This document shows, piece by piece, positions 18,993 to 27,040 of a DNA stretch of 64,000 bases; the stretch's first letter is position 1, and every line of letters begins with the position of its first letter. Below the pieces are notes generated by a model. The model saw only the letters and a program-made list of their open reading frames with translations, did not search any database and was not told the DNA's origin. This DNA is from Chloroflexota bacterium (GTDB taxonomy: Bacteria; Chloroflexota; Anaerolineae; B4-G1; SLSP01): positions 36,309 to 100,308 of the forward strand of contig JAIOAX010000017.1 of the NCBI GenBank assembly GCA_019873645.1, read 5' to 3'. The position numbers and the translations under genes are program-made.

Positions 18993-19601
18993 ATGGCCGA
19001 GCCGGATTGGGAAGGGGCGAAAGTGTATGTATTCACATTGCTAGAGCGGGGGCTGGCTTCTGACCTGTATTATCACGGCATTCATCACACCCGCGACGAT
19101 GTGCTGCCGGCGGTGGAACGTTTGGCGGCGCTTGCGAGTGTGGGCGACACCAACTTGCTGCTGTTGCGCACGGCGGCCTTGTATCATGATACCGGCTACA
19201 TCGAGCAATACACAAACAATGAACCTGTGGGGGCGCGCATCGCCCAGGAGACACTGGTGAATTTCGGTTATTCTCCTGACCAGGTTGAGATTATCGTCCA
19301 GATGATCCTGGCGACGCGGATGCCCCAAACGCCACAAAATTTCCTGGAAGCTCTGCTCTGCGACGCCGACCTCGATTCCCTGGGGCGCGAGGATTACCTC
19401 GAAACCAGCCTTAACCTGCGCGCGGAGCTGGCCGTATACGGCACGCCGATCCCGCTTCAGGTGTGGTATCGGCGACAGTTGAATTTTCTATCGTCACATA
19501 CTTATTTTACCGAAGTCGCACGCACGCTGCGCGACGCCGGAAAACAGGCGAATATCCGGCTGCTCAAAGAGCTGCTTGCGGCCTTGGACCCTCAACCTTG
19601 A
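18993..19601 (+). CDS. HD-domain metal-dependent phosphohydrolase
   Basis: A 202-residue stand-alone HD domain: metal ligands are visible in YHGIHHTRDDV near residue 28, the signature HD in ALYHDTGY near residue 66 and the distal Asp in LLCDADLDSLG near residue 125. Family members hydrolyse nucleotides, cyclic nucleotides or phosphate esters. AAGGAG at 18981-18986 places the start at the second ATG (18993, spacing six), since the first ATG abuts the site. The gene converges on and overlaps by ten bases the cNMP-binding histidine kinase, so a role in cyclic nucleotide turnover is conceivable but not shown. Confidence 0.8.
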   Translation: MAEPDWEGAKVYVFTLLERGLASDLYYHGIHHTRDDVLPAVERLAALASVGDTNLLLLRTAALYHDTGYIEQYTNNEPVGARIAQETLVNFGYSPDQVEIIVQMILATRMPQTPQNFLEALLCDADLDSLGREDYLETSLNLRAELAVYGTPIPLQVWYRRQLNFLSSHTYFTEVARTLRDAGKQANIRLLKELLAALDPQP

Positions 19602-20842
19602 AGCGGCAACGTGAACATGAATTTGCTGCCGATGCCGTTGTCGCCGGTTTCCACCCAGATCTCGCCTCCATGTGCGCGGACGACCAGATAACAGAAACGT
19701 AACCCCAATCCAAATCCCTGGCGGCGACGCTCCGTGCCGGATATTTGTACAAAACGGTCGAAGATGTGTCCCCGTTCTTCCGGTGGAATCCCTGGCCCGG
19801 TGTCGTTGACGCTCACAACGACACGTTCATTTTGCAGCGCAACGGCAATGGTGATGTCGCCGTGGGGGGCATATTTGAGCGCGTTGTCCATCAGATTGTA
19901 CAGCACCCGCTCGAGCAGCTCTGCGTCTATTAACAGGGGCGGTAAGTCAGGGGCAACGTGGGTGAGCAATCTGGCATTGCGCTGCGTTGCCAACGGCGTC
20001 AATGCGACGACGGCTTTGTGGATCAAGCCAGCTAAATCCGTCGGTTGTGGATTCAAAGGCATTTCTCCGGCTTCTAACCGCGATGTGTCGAGCAACGTGT
20101 CAATCAGACGACGCATACGACTGTAGGCTGAACGTCCTACCTCAAGGAGTTGTTGATTTTCGGCGCGCACTTCCGGCGGCATTGTCACTTCAAGCATCTC
20201 AAGAACGTTGATGAGGATGTTGAGCGGGTTGCGCAGGTCGTGGACGATGAGGTCCACCGTCTCCTGACGCATCTGCTGGATGGCGAGCAGTTCTTCTTCC
20301 CTGGTTTTGAGGTCCGAAATCTGCTTTGTTAATTGACAGCCGGTCCGGGTTGTGGTGTCGCGGATGGTATCGGCGGTGCGCAATCGCGCGCTGAGGATGG
20401 CCATGATGTCGGTACTGGCAGAGGGACTTTCGCTGAGCAGGCGCACAAAGTCGTCCTGATGGATTTGGAGCAATCGCAAATCCGTCAGAGCGATGACCGA
20501 CGCCGAGCGCGGTTGATTTTCGAGCAGCGCCATTTCTCCCAGAATGTCCCCCGGCCCACGAAAGCCCAGAATGGTGGGTGATTCCAGGGTTCCCTTCATA
20601 ACAAGAGCACGTCCAGACCACACCAGGTAGGCGATGTTACCTGGGTCACCTTCCCGGAAGATCACCTCGCCGGGCGCGAAGATGTGTTCGGTCATCGTCT
20701 GCGTCAGCGCCGCGCGGGTTTCGTGGGGTATCAGACGTAAGAGGTGCGTATTCTCCTCTGTCACCGTGGGGGTATCTACTGCCTCGGCGTGAGTGGATAA
20801 TAAATGCTCAAGTTCTGCTGGTGTGAGTTTGTCCGGCAACAT
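19592..20842 (-). CDS. Sensor histidine kinase with N-terminal cyclic-nucleotide-binding domain
   Basis: 416 residues. Residues about 30-150 form a cNMP-binding domain with the phosphate-binding cassette ILGEMALLENQPRSASV, retaining the Glu and Arg that contact cAMP in CAP-family proteins. A coiled segment leads to a HisKA domain with the phospho-accepting His in VHDLRNPLN near residue 198, then an HATPase domain with NLMDNALKYAP, DTGPGIP and GFGLGL. No membrane helix, so it is cytoplasmic. It lies 92 bases downstream of a giant cyclase gene on the same strand, suggesting that it reads that cyclase's product and passes it to an unseen response regulator. Confidence 0.9.
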   Translation of the reverse strand: MLPDKLTPAELEHLLSTHAEAVDTPTVTEENTHLLRLIPHETRAALTQTMTEHIFAPGEVIFREGDPGNIAYLVWSGRALVMKGTLESPTILGFRGPGDILGEMALLENQPRSASVIALTDLRLLQIHQDDFVRLLSESPSASTDIMAILSARLRTADTIRDTTTRTGCQLTKQISDLKTREEELLAIQQMRQETVDLIVHDLRNPLNILINVLEMLEVTMPPEVRAENQQLLEVGRSAYSRMRRLIDTLLDTSRLEAGEMPLNPQPTDLAGLIHKAVVALTPLATQRNARLLTHVAPDLPPLLIDAELLERVLYNLMDNALKYAPHGDITIAVALQNERVVVSVNDTGPGIPPEERGHIFDRFVQISGTERRRQGFGLGLRFCYLVVRAHGGEIWVETGDNGIGSKFMFTLPLQG

Positions 20843-20861
20843 GATCGTCTCCCTGGAAAGG

Positions 20862-20900
20862 CGTTGGAACGTTTGAACGTTAGCACGTTAGAAGGTTAGT
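20862..20900. repeat. AACGTT word array
   Basis: GCGTTGGAACGTTTGAACGT followed by TAGCACGTTAGAAGGTTAG. It lies between the giant cyclase gene and the start of the histidine kinase gene, as another member of this family does before the cNMP protein at 29075. Confidence 0.65.
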
Positions 20901-20934
20901 ACGGTTAAGTTGACAGAATTTTTGCTCCGTGTGC

Positions 20935-23900
20935 TCAGGGTGTTGTCTGCGCCAGGCGCGCGTTGATCTCCTGGTTGACCCTCACATTTTCCAGGAAAAT
21001 TTTGCGATCTGCGGGGTCTTGCAGCCGGTTGGCCTGCGCCTGCATCTCATCATAAGCGGCTTGCAGGAAGGTAGCGGCTTCCGGCGAACCGAGCGCTGTG
21101 AGCACGACGGCATGGTTTAAGGCGATCTTTTGCGCCTCTTCGACATCCTTCTGCCGCGCCAACAGCGTCACCGCGCGCTGTGAGGCTTCCAATGCCTCTT
21201 CCAGTTTTCCCTGTCCCAGGTAAGCGCGGCCCAGATACGACAGGTTTTCGATAATTTCCGCTTTGAGCACCAGTTTTTCATTCAGATCGAGCGCTTGCTT
21301 CAGGTGCTCTTCGGCTTCTGTCCATTGTTCGCGGCGCAAGGCCAACAGCCCCATCCCCTGGTGATAGTAGCTGATGAGGCGGGCATTGTTGGGCACCTGG
21401 TCCCATAGGGTGTGGCAGGCCTGCAACGCTGCTTCGGCCAGCGCGTCGCGTCCCTGGTCAAGGTAGATCATGGCTATATAGAAGTGGGCAAAACCCTGAC
21501 CGGTGAGGTCGTTGTTTTGACGCTTCAGCGCCAGGGACTTCTCAAAGGTATCCGGGGCGCGCGTATAAGCGCCCATGCGCCATTGCACACGCGCCAGGTT
21601 GGTCAGGTGAATCCCCGCCTGGAAGGTATCGCCCCGCGACTCGGCCAGTTCGAGCGCCCGCGTGTGTTGGCGGATGGCCTCGTCGTAGTGGGCTTGCTTG
21701 AGCGCCACCATGCCGATGTACATCACGCTCCAGCCGAGGTTGGCGAGGTCGCCGTTGGCTTCGTACAGGGCCGCAGCGCTTTCCAGGGCCGTTTTCGCCT
21801 GTTCGTAATTGCCGATCTCGTAGGCGATGACGCCGATTTGATACAAGGCGTTGGCCTGTCCGGCCTGGTCGCCGAGTTTCTTTTGATGTTCCAGCAAGTC
21901 GTGATAACGTTCGATGGCGGTCAGGTTGGCATACTCATCGCGGGCGCGTTTGGCGGCCATTTCAAGGTACTTGATGGCGTTCTCATCGTCGTCGCTGCGA
22001 TGGTAATGATGTGCCAGGATGTCGCAGTGCTGTTCGAGCTTGTCGGCGTAGAGTGTCTCCAGCGTTCTGGCAATTTCAAGATGGAACTCGCGGCGATGTC
22101 TGGAAAGCAGACTGTTGTAGGCGGCTTCGTGGATCAGGGTATCGGGGAAGATGTAATCCGCGTCGGGAGCGTTTTCGGGACGCAACAGGCCATCGCGTTC
22201 CAACTGCGCCAGCCAGGCGTCAAGTTGTTCATCGGCCTTCGCCAGCTCGCGGAATACCGCCAATTGGAATTGCCGCCCGATCACGGCCGCTTTTTGTAGC
22301 GCCTGGCGGCTGTCCTCGGTCAGCCGATCAATGCGCGCGGCAATCGCGGCCTGCAAGGTATTCGGCACCTGAAGTCTGGTGGTCTTGCTCGGGTCCACTT
22401 TCCACAGGCCGGGATGTTCTGCATCCTGGTAGACCGCGCCGCTGTCAATCAAACTGCGGACGACTTCTTCCAGGTAGAAAGGATTGCCGGCCGCCTTGTC
22501 CAGGATTTGTTCAACGATCAGCGGGTCGAACTCCGCGCCGGGCAGGAGCGCTTCCAGGAGCCGCTCCGCATCGGCTCTGGAGAGCGGCGTGAGCGTGATT
22601 TCGGTGTAACGATGCGGATAACCGTTGGCGGCGGCGTCGCGCAACTGCCAGCAGCCTTTATCGCGCAGCACCCGGAAGTTGAAAATGAACATAATCGCGG
22701 CGTAATCGGCGGCCTCGAGAAGATTCTCAAACAGCGCCAGCGAAGCCTCATCGGCCCAATGCAGATCATCCAGGGCGATGACCATAGGATGCTGGCGCGC
22801 CAGGCCGGTGAAGAACTTCGTCGCGGCCCAAAAGGCCTGTTTCTGACGGATTTTGGGCGCCATTTCCTTAACCCAGGCCCATTCTTCGCCGAGTTCCAGC
22901 CCCATAATGTGCGCCAGGAAGGGGATGGCGTCCATCGCTTCATCCTTCATCAACGTTTCGCCATGTTCCCATAAGGCATAGAGAATGTCTTCCTCGCTGG
23001 CGTCGGGGGCCAACCGCAAAGCCGCGCGTAACACTTGCGCCGCCAGCCAGTAGCTCATTGGCTCGCTGAAGGACATCGCCTGACCTTCTACCCAGACGAG
23101 GTCGGCGGCGTTCTCTTGCGCGAGCAACCAGGCTTTCAGGTCACGCTTGAGGCGGGATTTACCCAGGCCGCTGTCGCCCAACAAGGTGATGATCTGCCCG
23201 CGTCGGTTGCGCAGCAGGTCGCCAGCGCGTTCCTGGAGCGTCTTGAACGCCGTATCCCGGCCGATGAGCGGCGCGGCCGCGCCCCCCAGCCCACGCGTCG
23301 CCCCGATCTCCGCGCGTCTTCCTAACACTTCGTAGGTGGGGATGACGATCTGTTTGCCCTTGACGCGCAGGTCAAAGCGGTCGCTGAGATTAAAGTAAGC
23401 GCGCGCATGCTCGGCGGTTTTGTTGCTGATGTAGATGCTGCCCCACTTGGCATAGGACATTAAACGCGCTGCCATGTTGATATCGTCGCCCATCAACGTA
23501 TATTCCTGGCGCAGGTCCAGCGCCCCGGCATTGCCCGAAAAGAGGAACCCGCTGTTGATACCGATGCGCTGTTCAAATCGGAAGACGCCGACCGGCGTGC
23601 GCAGCGCCGCAAAGCGTTTGCGCACGATCTGTTGCATATCCAGCGCCGCGTAGACGGCGAGCACCGGGTCATCATCGTGGGCGATGGGCGCGCCGAAGAA
23701 GATGACCAGCCGGTCGCCGATGGCGTACTGATCCATACGCGCCAACGTGCCGCCGTAGCCTCTTACGACATCCACCATAGCTGTGTAGTAATCGTTAAGA
23801 TGTTTGGTGATGAGGTCAGGGTAGGCGTCGCCCAGTTTGTTGATCAGATCGCTCATCCCTTTATAGTTGACGAACATGGAAGTGACCGGGCGGTATTCCG

Positions 23901-25230
23901 GGACAATCCGCGGGTCGCCGGGATTGTCTTTGATGCGGGCGACGAGTTCATCGGCCAGGTAAGGGGTGAGCTGATCCAGACGCTGCACCAGGTAGGCGAT
24001 CTGCTGCTGTAAATCGCCTTCTGGCGGCTCCTGCCAGACCGTGTGCCCCAGCGCGCTGAGGTCGGCCGGCGGCGCGGCAACAAGCCTGACGTATGCCTCG
24101 TCCGGCTCTTTGGTGACCGGGGCCACCGTAATCAAGTCGCCGAGAAGGGCGTAGGTGCTTTGGGTCATCGCGGCTTCGCCGGGATTGGCATGCCCTTCGG
24201 CTTCTTCCGCCAGGTTGACGGTAGTGCCGGTGGTGACGTAAGCCATGAGGCCGTTGCTGTCGTTGTGGCGCGGGTTGGGCGGGACGCCGATGTGCGCTGC
24301 GAAGTACGGCCCGGCGGAGATGCCACACTTGATTTGCAGCGCGCGCTTTTGCCCGGCGGCTTCGATGGCGGCAAATTGGTCTTGCTTCATCACTTCCAGC
24401 ATTGCCAATGCCGTCTGGCAAGCCTTGAGGGCGCCGGCGCGCATTTCGTCATCGTCTTGGGCCGGGAAAACGCCCAGCAGTGCGTCGCCGCCGAATTTGA
24501 GCAGCACGCCGCCGTGGTCAAAGAGCACGCGCACCAGCTCGGTGAACAGGTGGTCCACGATTTCGGCGATGCGCTCCGCGCCGTCCTCGGCATCTTTGAG
24601 GGCCTCGGAGAGCGGGGTGAAGCCGGAAACGTCGCCGAAGATGAATACGCCGCGTTCTATCCCGCCGCGCGGCACACCGACAGGCTGGGGATGCATCCAC
24701 ACGGGCTGCGGCAGATAGGTTTTCACCGTCCTGAGCAGACTTGCCAGATGGTCGCGTATAGCGATGAAGTCACGCTCTTTGGGCCGGCGTTCCAGCGGTT
24801 CGTAGAGGGCGGCAGGAAGGTAGGGTTGCAGCGCCGGGCGCAGTTCTTCGAGCGGGCGCGCTTCAGGAAGCGGCAGACTGACGGTAGGCGCAGGTGTCGC
24901 CGCCGGTGCGGGTGGGGGGATGGCAGCCGGCGGTATGACGGGTGACGCCGCCGGTGGAGTTACCGGTGTCATGACCGGTTGTGGTGCAGGCACAATCGCC
25001 GGTTGCGGCGGCTGAACCGGCATTGCAGGCGCCATAGCGGGTTGCGGTTGCCCCACAGCGACGCCGCCGGCCTGGCTCACGAACGCGCCGCAGTGCGTGC
25101 AATAACGCGCCTGTGGCGGGAGCAGGGTATGGCACACGCTACACACAGTGCCGACGACCAGCTGCAGGCCGCACCCCATACAAAAGCGCGCCTGCGTCGG
25201 ATTGATGGTTCCACATACAGGACATGGCAT
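20935..25230 (-). CDS. Soluble-adenylyl-cyclase-like protein: zinc ribbons, tandem cyclase, STAND ATPase, TPR
   Basis: 1431 residues. Two zinc ribbons open the protein (CPVCGTINPTQARFCMGCG and CSVCHTLLPPQARYCTHCG), then a Pro/Ala-rich linker. Cyclase domain 1 (about 200-390) has both metal Asp residues (FGDVSGFT, KFGGDALLGVF) but lacks the transition-state Arg (NLAEEAE). Domain 2 (about 445-650) lacks the first metal Asp (MFVNYKGMSD) but keeps NMAAR. The pair is thus complementary, as in C1/C2 of mammalian cyclases. An AAA/STAND ATPase follows (Walker A LLGDSGLGKSRL, Walker B VIALDDLHWAD), then TPRs to the end. The ATG at 25230 follows AAAGGGGAT; a TTG 18 bases earlier is in frame. A downstream cNMP-binding kinase supports cAMP or cGMP production. 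Confidence 0.88.
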   Translation of the reverse strand: MPCPVCGTINPTQARFCMGCGLQLVVGTVCSVCHTLLPPQARYCTHCGAFVSQAGGVAVGQPQPAMAPAMPVQPPQPAIVPAPQPVMTPVTPPAASPVIPPAAIPPPAPAATPAPTVSLPLPEARPLEELRPALQPYLPAALYEPLERRPKERDFIAIRDHLASLLRTVKTYLPQPVWMHPQPVGVPRGGIERGVFIFGDVSGFTPLSEALKDAEDGAERIAEIVDHLFTELVRVLFDHGGVLLKFGGDALLGVFPAQDDDEMRAGALKACQTALAMLEVMKQDQFAAIEAAGQKRALQIKCGISAGPYFAAHIGVPPNPRHNDSNGLMAYVTTGTTVNLAEEAEGHANPGEAAMTQSTYALLGDLITVAPVTKEPDEAYVRLVAAPPADLSALGHTVWQEPPEGDLQQQIAYLVQRLDQLTPYLADELVARIKDNPGDPRIVPEYRPVTSMFVNYKGMSDLINKLGDAYPDLITKHLNDYYTAMVDVVRGYGGTLARMDQYAIGDRLVIFFGAPIAHDDDPVLAVYAALDMQQIVRKRFAALRTPVGVFRFEQRIGINSGFLFSGNAGALDLRQEYTLMGDDINMAARLMSYAKWGSIYISNKTAEHARAYFNLSDRFDLRVKGKQIVIPTYEVLGRRAEIGATRGLGGAAAPLIGRDTAFKTLQERAGDLLRNRRGQIITLLGDSGLGKSRLKRDLKAWLLAQENAADLVWVEGQAMSFSEPMSYWLAAQVLRAALRLAPDASEEDILYALWEHGETLMKDEAMDAIPFLAHIMGLELGEEWAWVKEMAPKIRQKQAFWAATKFFTGLARQHPMVIALDDLHWADEASLALFENLLEAADYAAIMFIFNFRVLRDKGCWQLRDAAANGYPHRYTEITLTPLSRADAERLLEALLPGAEFDPLIVEQILDKAAGNPFYLEEVVRSLIDSGAVYQDAEHPGLWKVDPSKTTRLQVPNTLQAAIAARIDRLTEDSRQALQKAAVIGRQFQLAVFRELAKADEQLDAWLAQLERDGLLRPENAPDADYIFPDTLIHEAAYNSLLSRHRREFHLEIARTLETLYADKLEQHCDILAHHYHRSDDDENAIKYLEMAAKRARDEYANLTAIERYHDLLEHQKKLGDQAGQANALYQIGVIAYEIGNYEQAKTALESAAALYEANGDLANLGWSVMYIGMVALKQAHYDEAIRQHTRALELAESRGDTFQAGIHLTNLARVQWRMGAYTRAPDTFEKSLALKRQNNDLTGQGFAHFYIAMIYLDQGRDALAEAALQACHTLWDQVPNNARLISYYHQGMGLLALRREQWTEAEEHLKQALDLNEKLVLKAEIIENLSYLGRAYLGQGKLEEALEASQRAVTLLARQKDVEEAQKIALNHAVVLTALGSPEAATFLQAAYDEMQAQANRLQDPADRKIFLENVRVNQEINARLAQTTP

Positions 25231-25310
25231 AGTGAAATCCCCTTTCAATATACTTCATTGCCACAGCGGCGGTTTGGGATCATATTTGCCATTCCAAATA
25301 TATCCCTTTA

Positions 25311-25493
25311 TCAAGAAGCCCAAAGCTCGTCTTCTGGCAGAGCCGTGTAACCACGCTCTGCAAAGAAATCGTTCATAAGTGCTGATTCCACTTGCGGAAA
25401 TTCTTTGCGAAAACTGGATGCCAATTGAGAAATGAGCTGGGGGGCTAACTCGTAAGCGAATTTGCCGCACAGACATTTTTCATTAAAGAACAT
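25311..25493 (-). CDS. Unrecognised short ORF behind the toxin gene
   Basis: A 60-residue frame starting 12 bases after the end of the shifted HepT reading frame. It has a CxC pair near the N-terminus (KCLCGKFAYEL) and ends EDELWAS. The composition is protein-like, but I recognise no family. It may be a remnant of a longer gene or a third cassette gene; low certainty. Confidence 0.25.
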   Translation of the reverse strand: MFFNEKCLCGKFAYELAPQLISQLASSFRKEFPQVESALMNDFFAERGYTALPEDELWAS

Positions 25494-25505
25494 TGAAAAT
25501 GGGAG

Positions 25506-25995
25506 TCAACTTGACTCTGGCGCGATCTGCTCCAAAAATGCAGCAAAAGCAATTAACTCAGTGCGCAGCCGATCCCATAAAAGGGGACAATCACTCCAGC
25601 AGCCCCTGCATCTTAGCTGGTACGAGGTTGGTGGCATAGACATTTCGCACAAGATGTCGGAAGCGGCGATACTCATCAAGTCCTGCTGCCACAGCTGCAC
25701 TGATCATTGCCGGACGAACGTTCACTACCTCCTGAGCCATTTGGTTGATCAAATTCTGGTGCCAGAACTCGCCATTGGGCACGGATTGATCTATGTGCCG
25801 CGCTGTCAATTCGAATAAACGCCCAACTTCCGAATAGAAACTGTGTAGATTCAGGGCGACAGCATCCAGGTAGTAATCCTGGTCGGCGGATACCTTGCTA
25901 CGTCCCCGGACAGTAATTGCGCGCGCCACCGCACGATCGAGATCGGCAATTTCATCGCGGATACGCACAGCTAGCACGATCTCGGAGCTGGTCAT
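25506..25995 (-). pseudogene. HepT-like HEPN ribonuclease toxin, frameshifted near its C-terminus
   Basis: The frame from 25995 gives 134 residues with a HEPN-type fold and the conserved RFRHLVRNVYA motif (catalytic Arg/His and the Tyr that MNT partners AMPylate). It ends abruptly at LVPAKMQGLLE. The next frame continues at once with DCPLLWDRLRTELIAFAAFLEQ, the usual C-terminal helix, so one extra base (TGAGTGATTG context near 25590) has broken the gene; the intact length would be about 160 residues. The start overlaps the antitoxin stop by four bases. The RNase motif lies before the break, so residual activity cannot be excluded. Sequencing error is the alternative. Confidence 0.75.
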
Positions 25996-26375
25996 AGCGG
26001 CACCCCGGTGCGTTCGATGGCATTGCGCAACGATTCGCGCGCAGTTTCCATCTCAATCAGGCCTACAGGCCGGTCGCCGATGATTTCCTCGGCATCACGC
26101 CACGCTTGCCAGATGGTATCACCGGCCAGTCCTTCCACTGCCAGGTCAACATCCGAATCGGCGACGTACCATGCTGCGTGAGCTAAAGACCCGAACAAGA
26201 TCACCCGTTTTGCCCCATAGCGCGTTCTCAGTGTTTCCGCCGCGCTGTGCACGCGTTTCAAAAGCTCGTCTTGCGCCGTGACATCTGCAGCCGCCGCACT
26301 TGCTGCGGCCCGATGCCGGGCCGCAGCGCGGTAGCGTTCTATGTCCGCAGGGGTCAATTGAGAAGTCACATCCAT
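25992..26375 (-). CDS. MNT-domain nucleotidyltransferase antitoxin
   Basis: A 127-residue minimal nucleotidyltransferase with the family motif GSLAHAAWYVADSDVDLAVEG near residue 70, including the GS and paired Asp metal ligands. In characterised MntA/HepT systems this enzyme AMPylates the HepT toxin on a tyrosine and so silences it. The ATGA overlap with the HepT-like gene downstream is the standard arrangement. It sits at the edge of an AT-rich, decayed islet and beside an attC-like site, consistent with a mobile cassette. Confidence 0.85.
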   Translation of the reverse strand: MDVTSQLTPADIERYRAAARHRAAASAAAADVTAQDELLKRVHSAAETLRTRYGAKRVILFGSLAHAAWYVADSDVDLAVEGLAGDTIWQAWRDAEEIIGDRPVGLIEMETARESLRNAIERTGVPL

Positions 26376-26461
26376 ATTACCACACGTCCTTTTTCAGAGT
26401 GCTTTTTGATGTGCTTGTCTTCATGATAGGAGTTACGCACTTCGCCATTTTCTGATAGGGA

Positions 26462-26525
26462 TTAACAGGATTTTCAGGATTAAAGAAGGCTTTGTAGGAG
26501 CTTTTTCATCCTGTCAATCCTGTCC
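26462..26525. repeat. AACAGGATTTTCAGGATT hairpin
   Basis: TTAACAGGATTTTCAGGATT (26462-26481) with a reverse-complement arm of CATCCTGTCAATCCTGTCC (26507-26525). It is one of the short-word palindromes that pepper this genome, here between the antitoxin start and the attC-like site. Confidence 0.7.
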
Positions 26526-26538
26526 AAAGAAACGCACC

Positions 26539-26665
26539 GCGTAACGGTCACATTCAGCCGCGCCGCGTGTGCGACGTAATACCTTCGAGTAAAGACACCT
26601 GGTAACGTGCAGCCGACGCCGCCAGCAGGCCGCGCAAGCGGCGTCGGCTGTAATGGATGTTAGCC
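26539..26665 (+). other. attC-like integron recombination site
   Basis: The ends are GCGTAAC (26539-26545, R''-like) and GTTAGCC (26659-26665, R'-like). Inside them the arm CATTCAGCCGCGCCGC (26551-26566) matches the reverse complement of GCGGCGTCGGCTGTAATG (26638-26655) with single unpaired extra bases on one arm, as in attC sites. A second perfect 13-bp inverted repeat, CAGCCGACGCCGC (26610-26622) with GCGGCGTCGGCTG (26638-26650), lies inside. The length of 127 bp is within the attC range. R' deviates from GTTRRRY at one base, and no integrase gene is in view. Confidence 0.45.
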
Positions 26666-26686
26666 GCTCTATTATTTGTGATACGA

Positions 26687-27021
26687 CTAATTACGAGAAC
26701 CGTTAAGATTACAATCAAATTCTATCGTGTCATAATGAATTCCGAATACTGTATAGGCGTGTACTTTGCCGATAAATGGGTAACGGCACCCATCCTGTTG
26801 AAACGGTTCTATTTCAGTTACTTGTACAGCAGTGCAAATGAATGTTTCTGGCCCACTGCACGCCAAAAGTTGCGCGTACATATGCATCCAGCCTGCATAT
26901 TCGCGTGCCTCACCTTCATAGATTTCGACGCCACTACGAATCAGTAAACGAGGCAGGCATTCGGCCAGTGCCACCAATAAGAGGAAAGAGAGTACTCCCA
27001 GATATATTTTCTTTTTTTCAT
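26687..27021 (-). pseudogene. Membrane-anchored protein of unknown family, frameshifted in a poly-A run
   Basis: The ATG at 27021 is followed by a run of seven A (27012-27018 as T on the + strand). In that frame the protein goes wrong at once; with one extra A it would read MKKKKIYLGVLSFLLLVALAE and continue in the open frame to 26687, a signal-anchored protein of about 110 residues with RSGVEIYEGEAREYAGWMHM. A GTGGAG lies just upstream of the start. The gene follows the larger broken gene by about 20 bases. Slippage at the A run could restore the frame, so this is either a pseudogene, a slippage-controlled gene or a sequencing error. Confidence 0.5.
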
Positions 27022-27040
27022 TGCATTACTCCACTTACAA

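Noticed and set aside
26657..26947. + strand 96-codon frame starting just after the attC-like site
   Set aside because: Attractive as a cassette gene, but it lacks a ribosome-binding site and overlaps a better - strand frame with a signal anchor.
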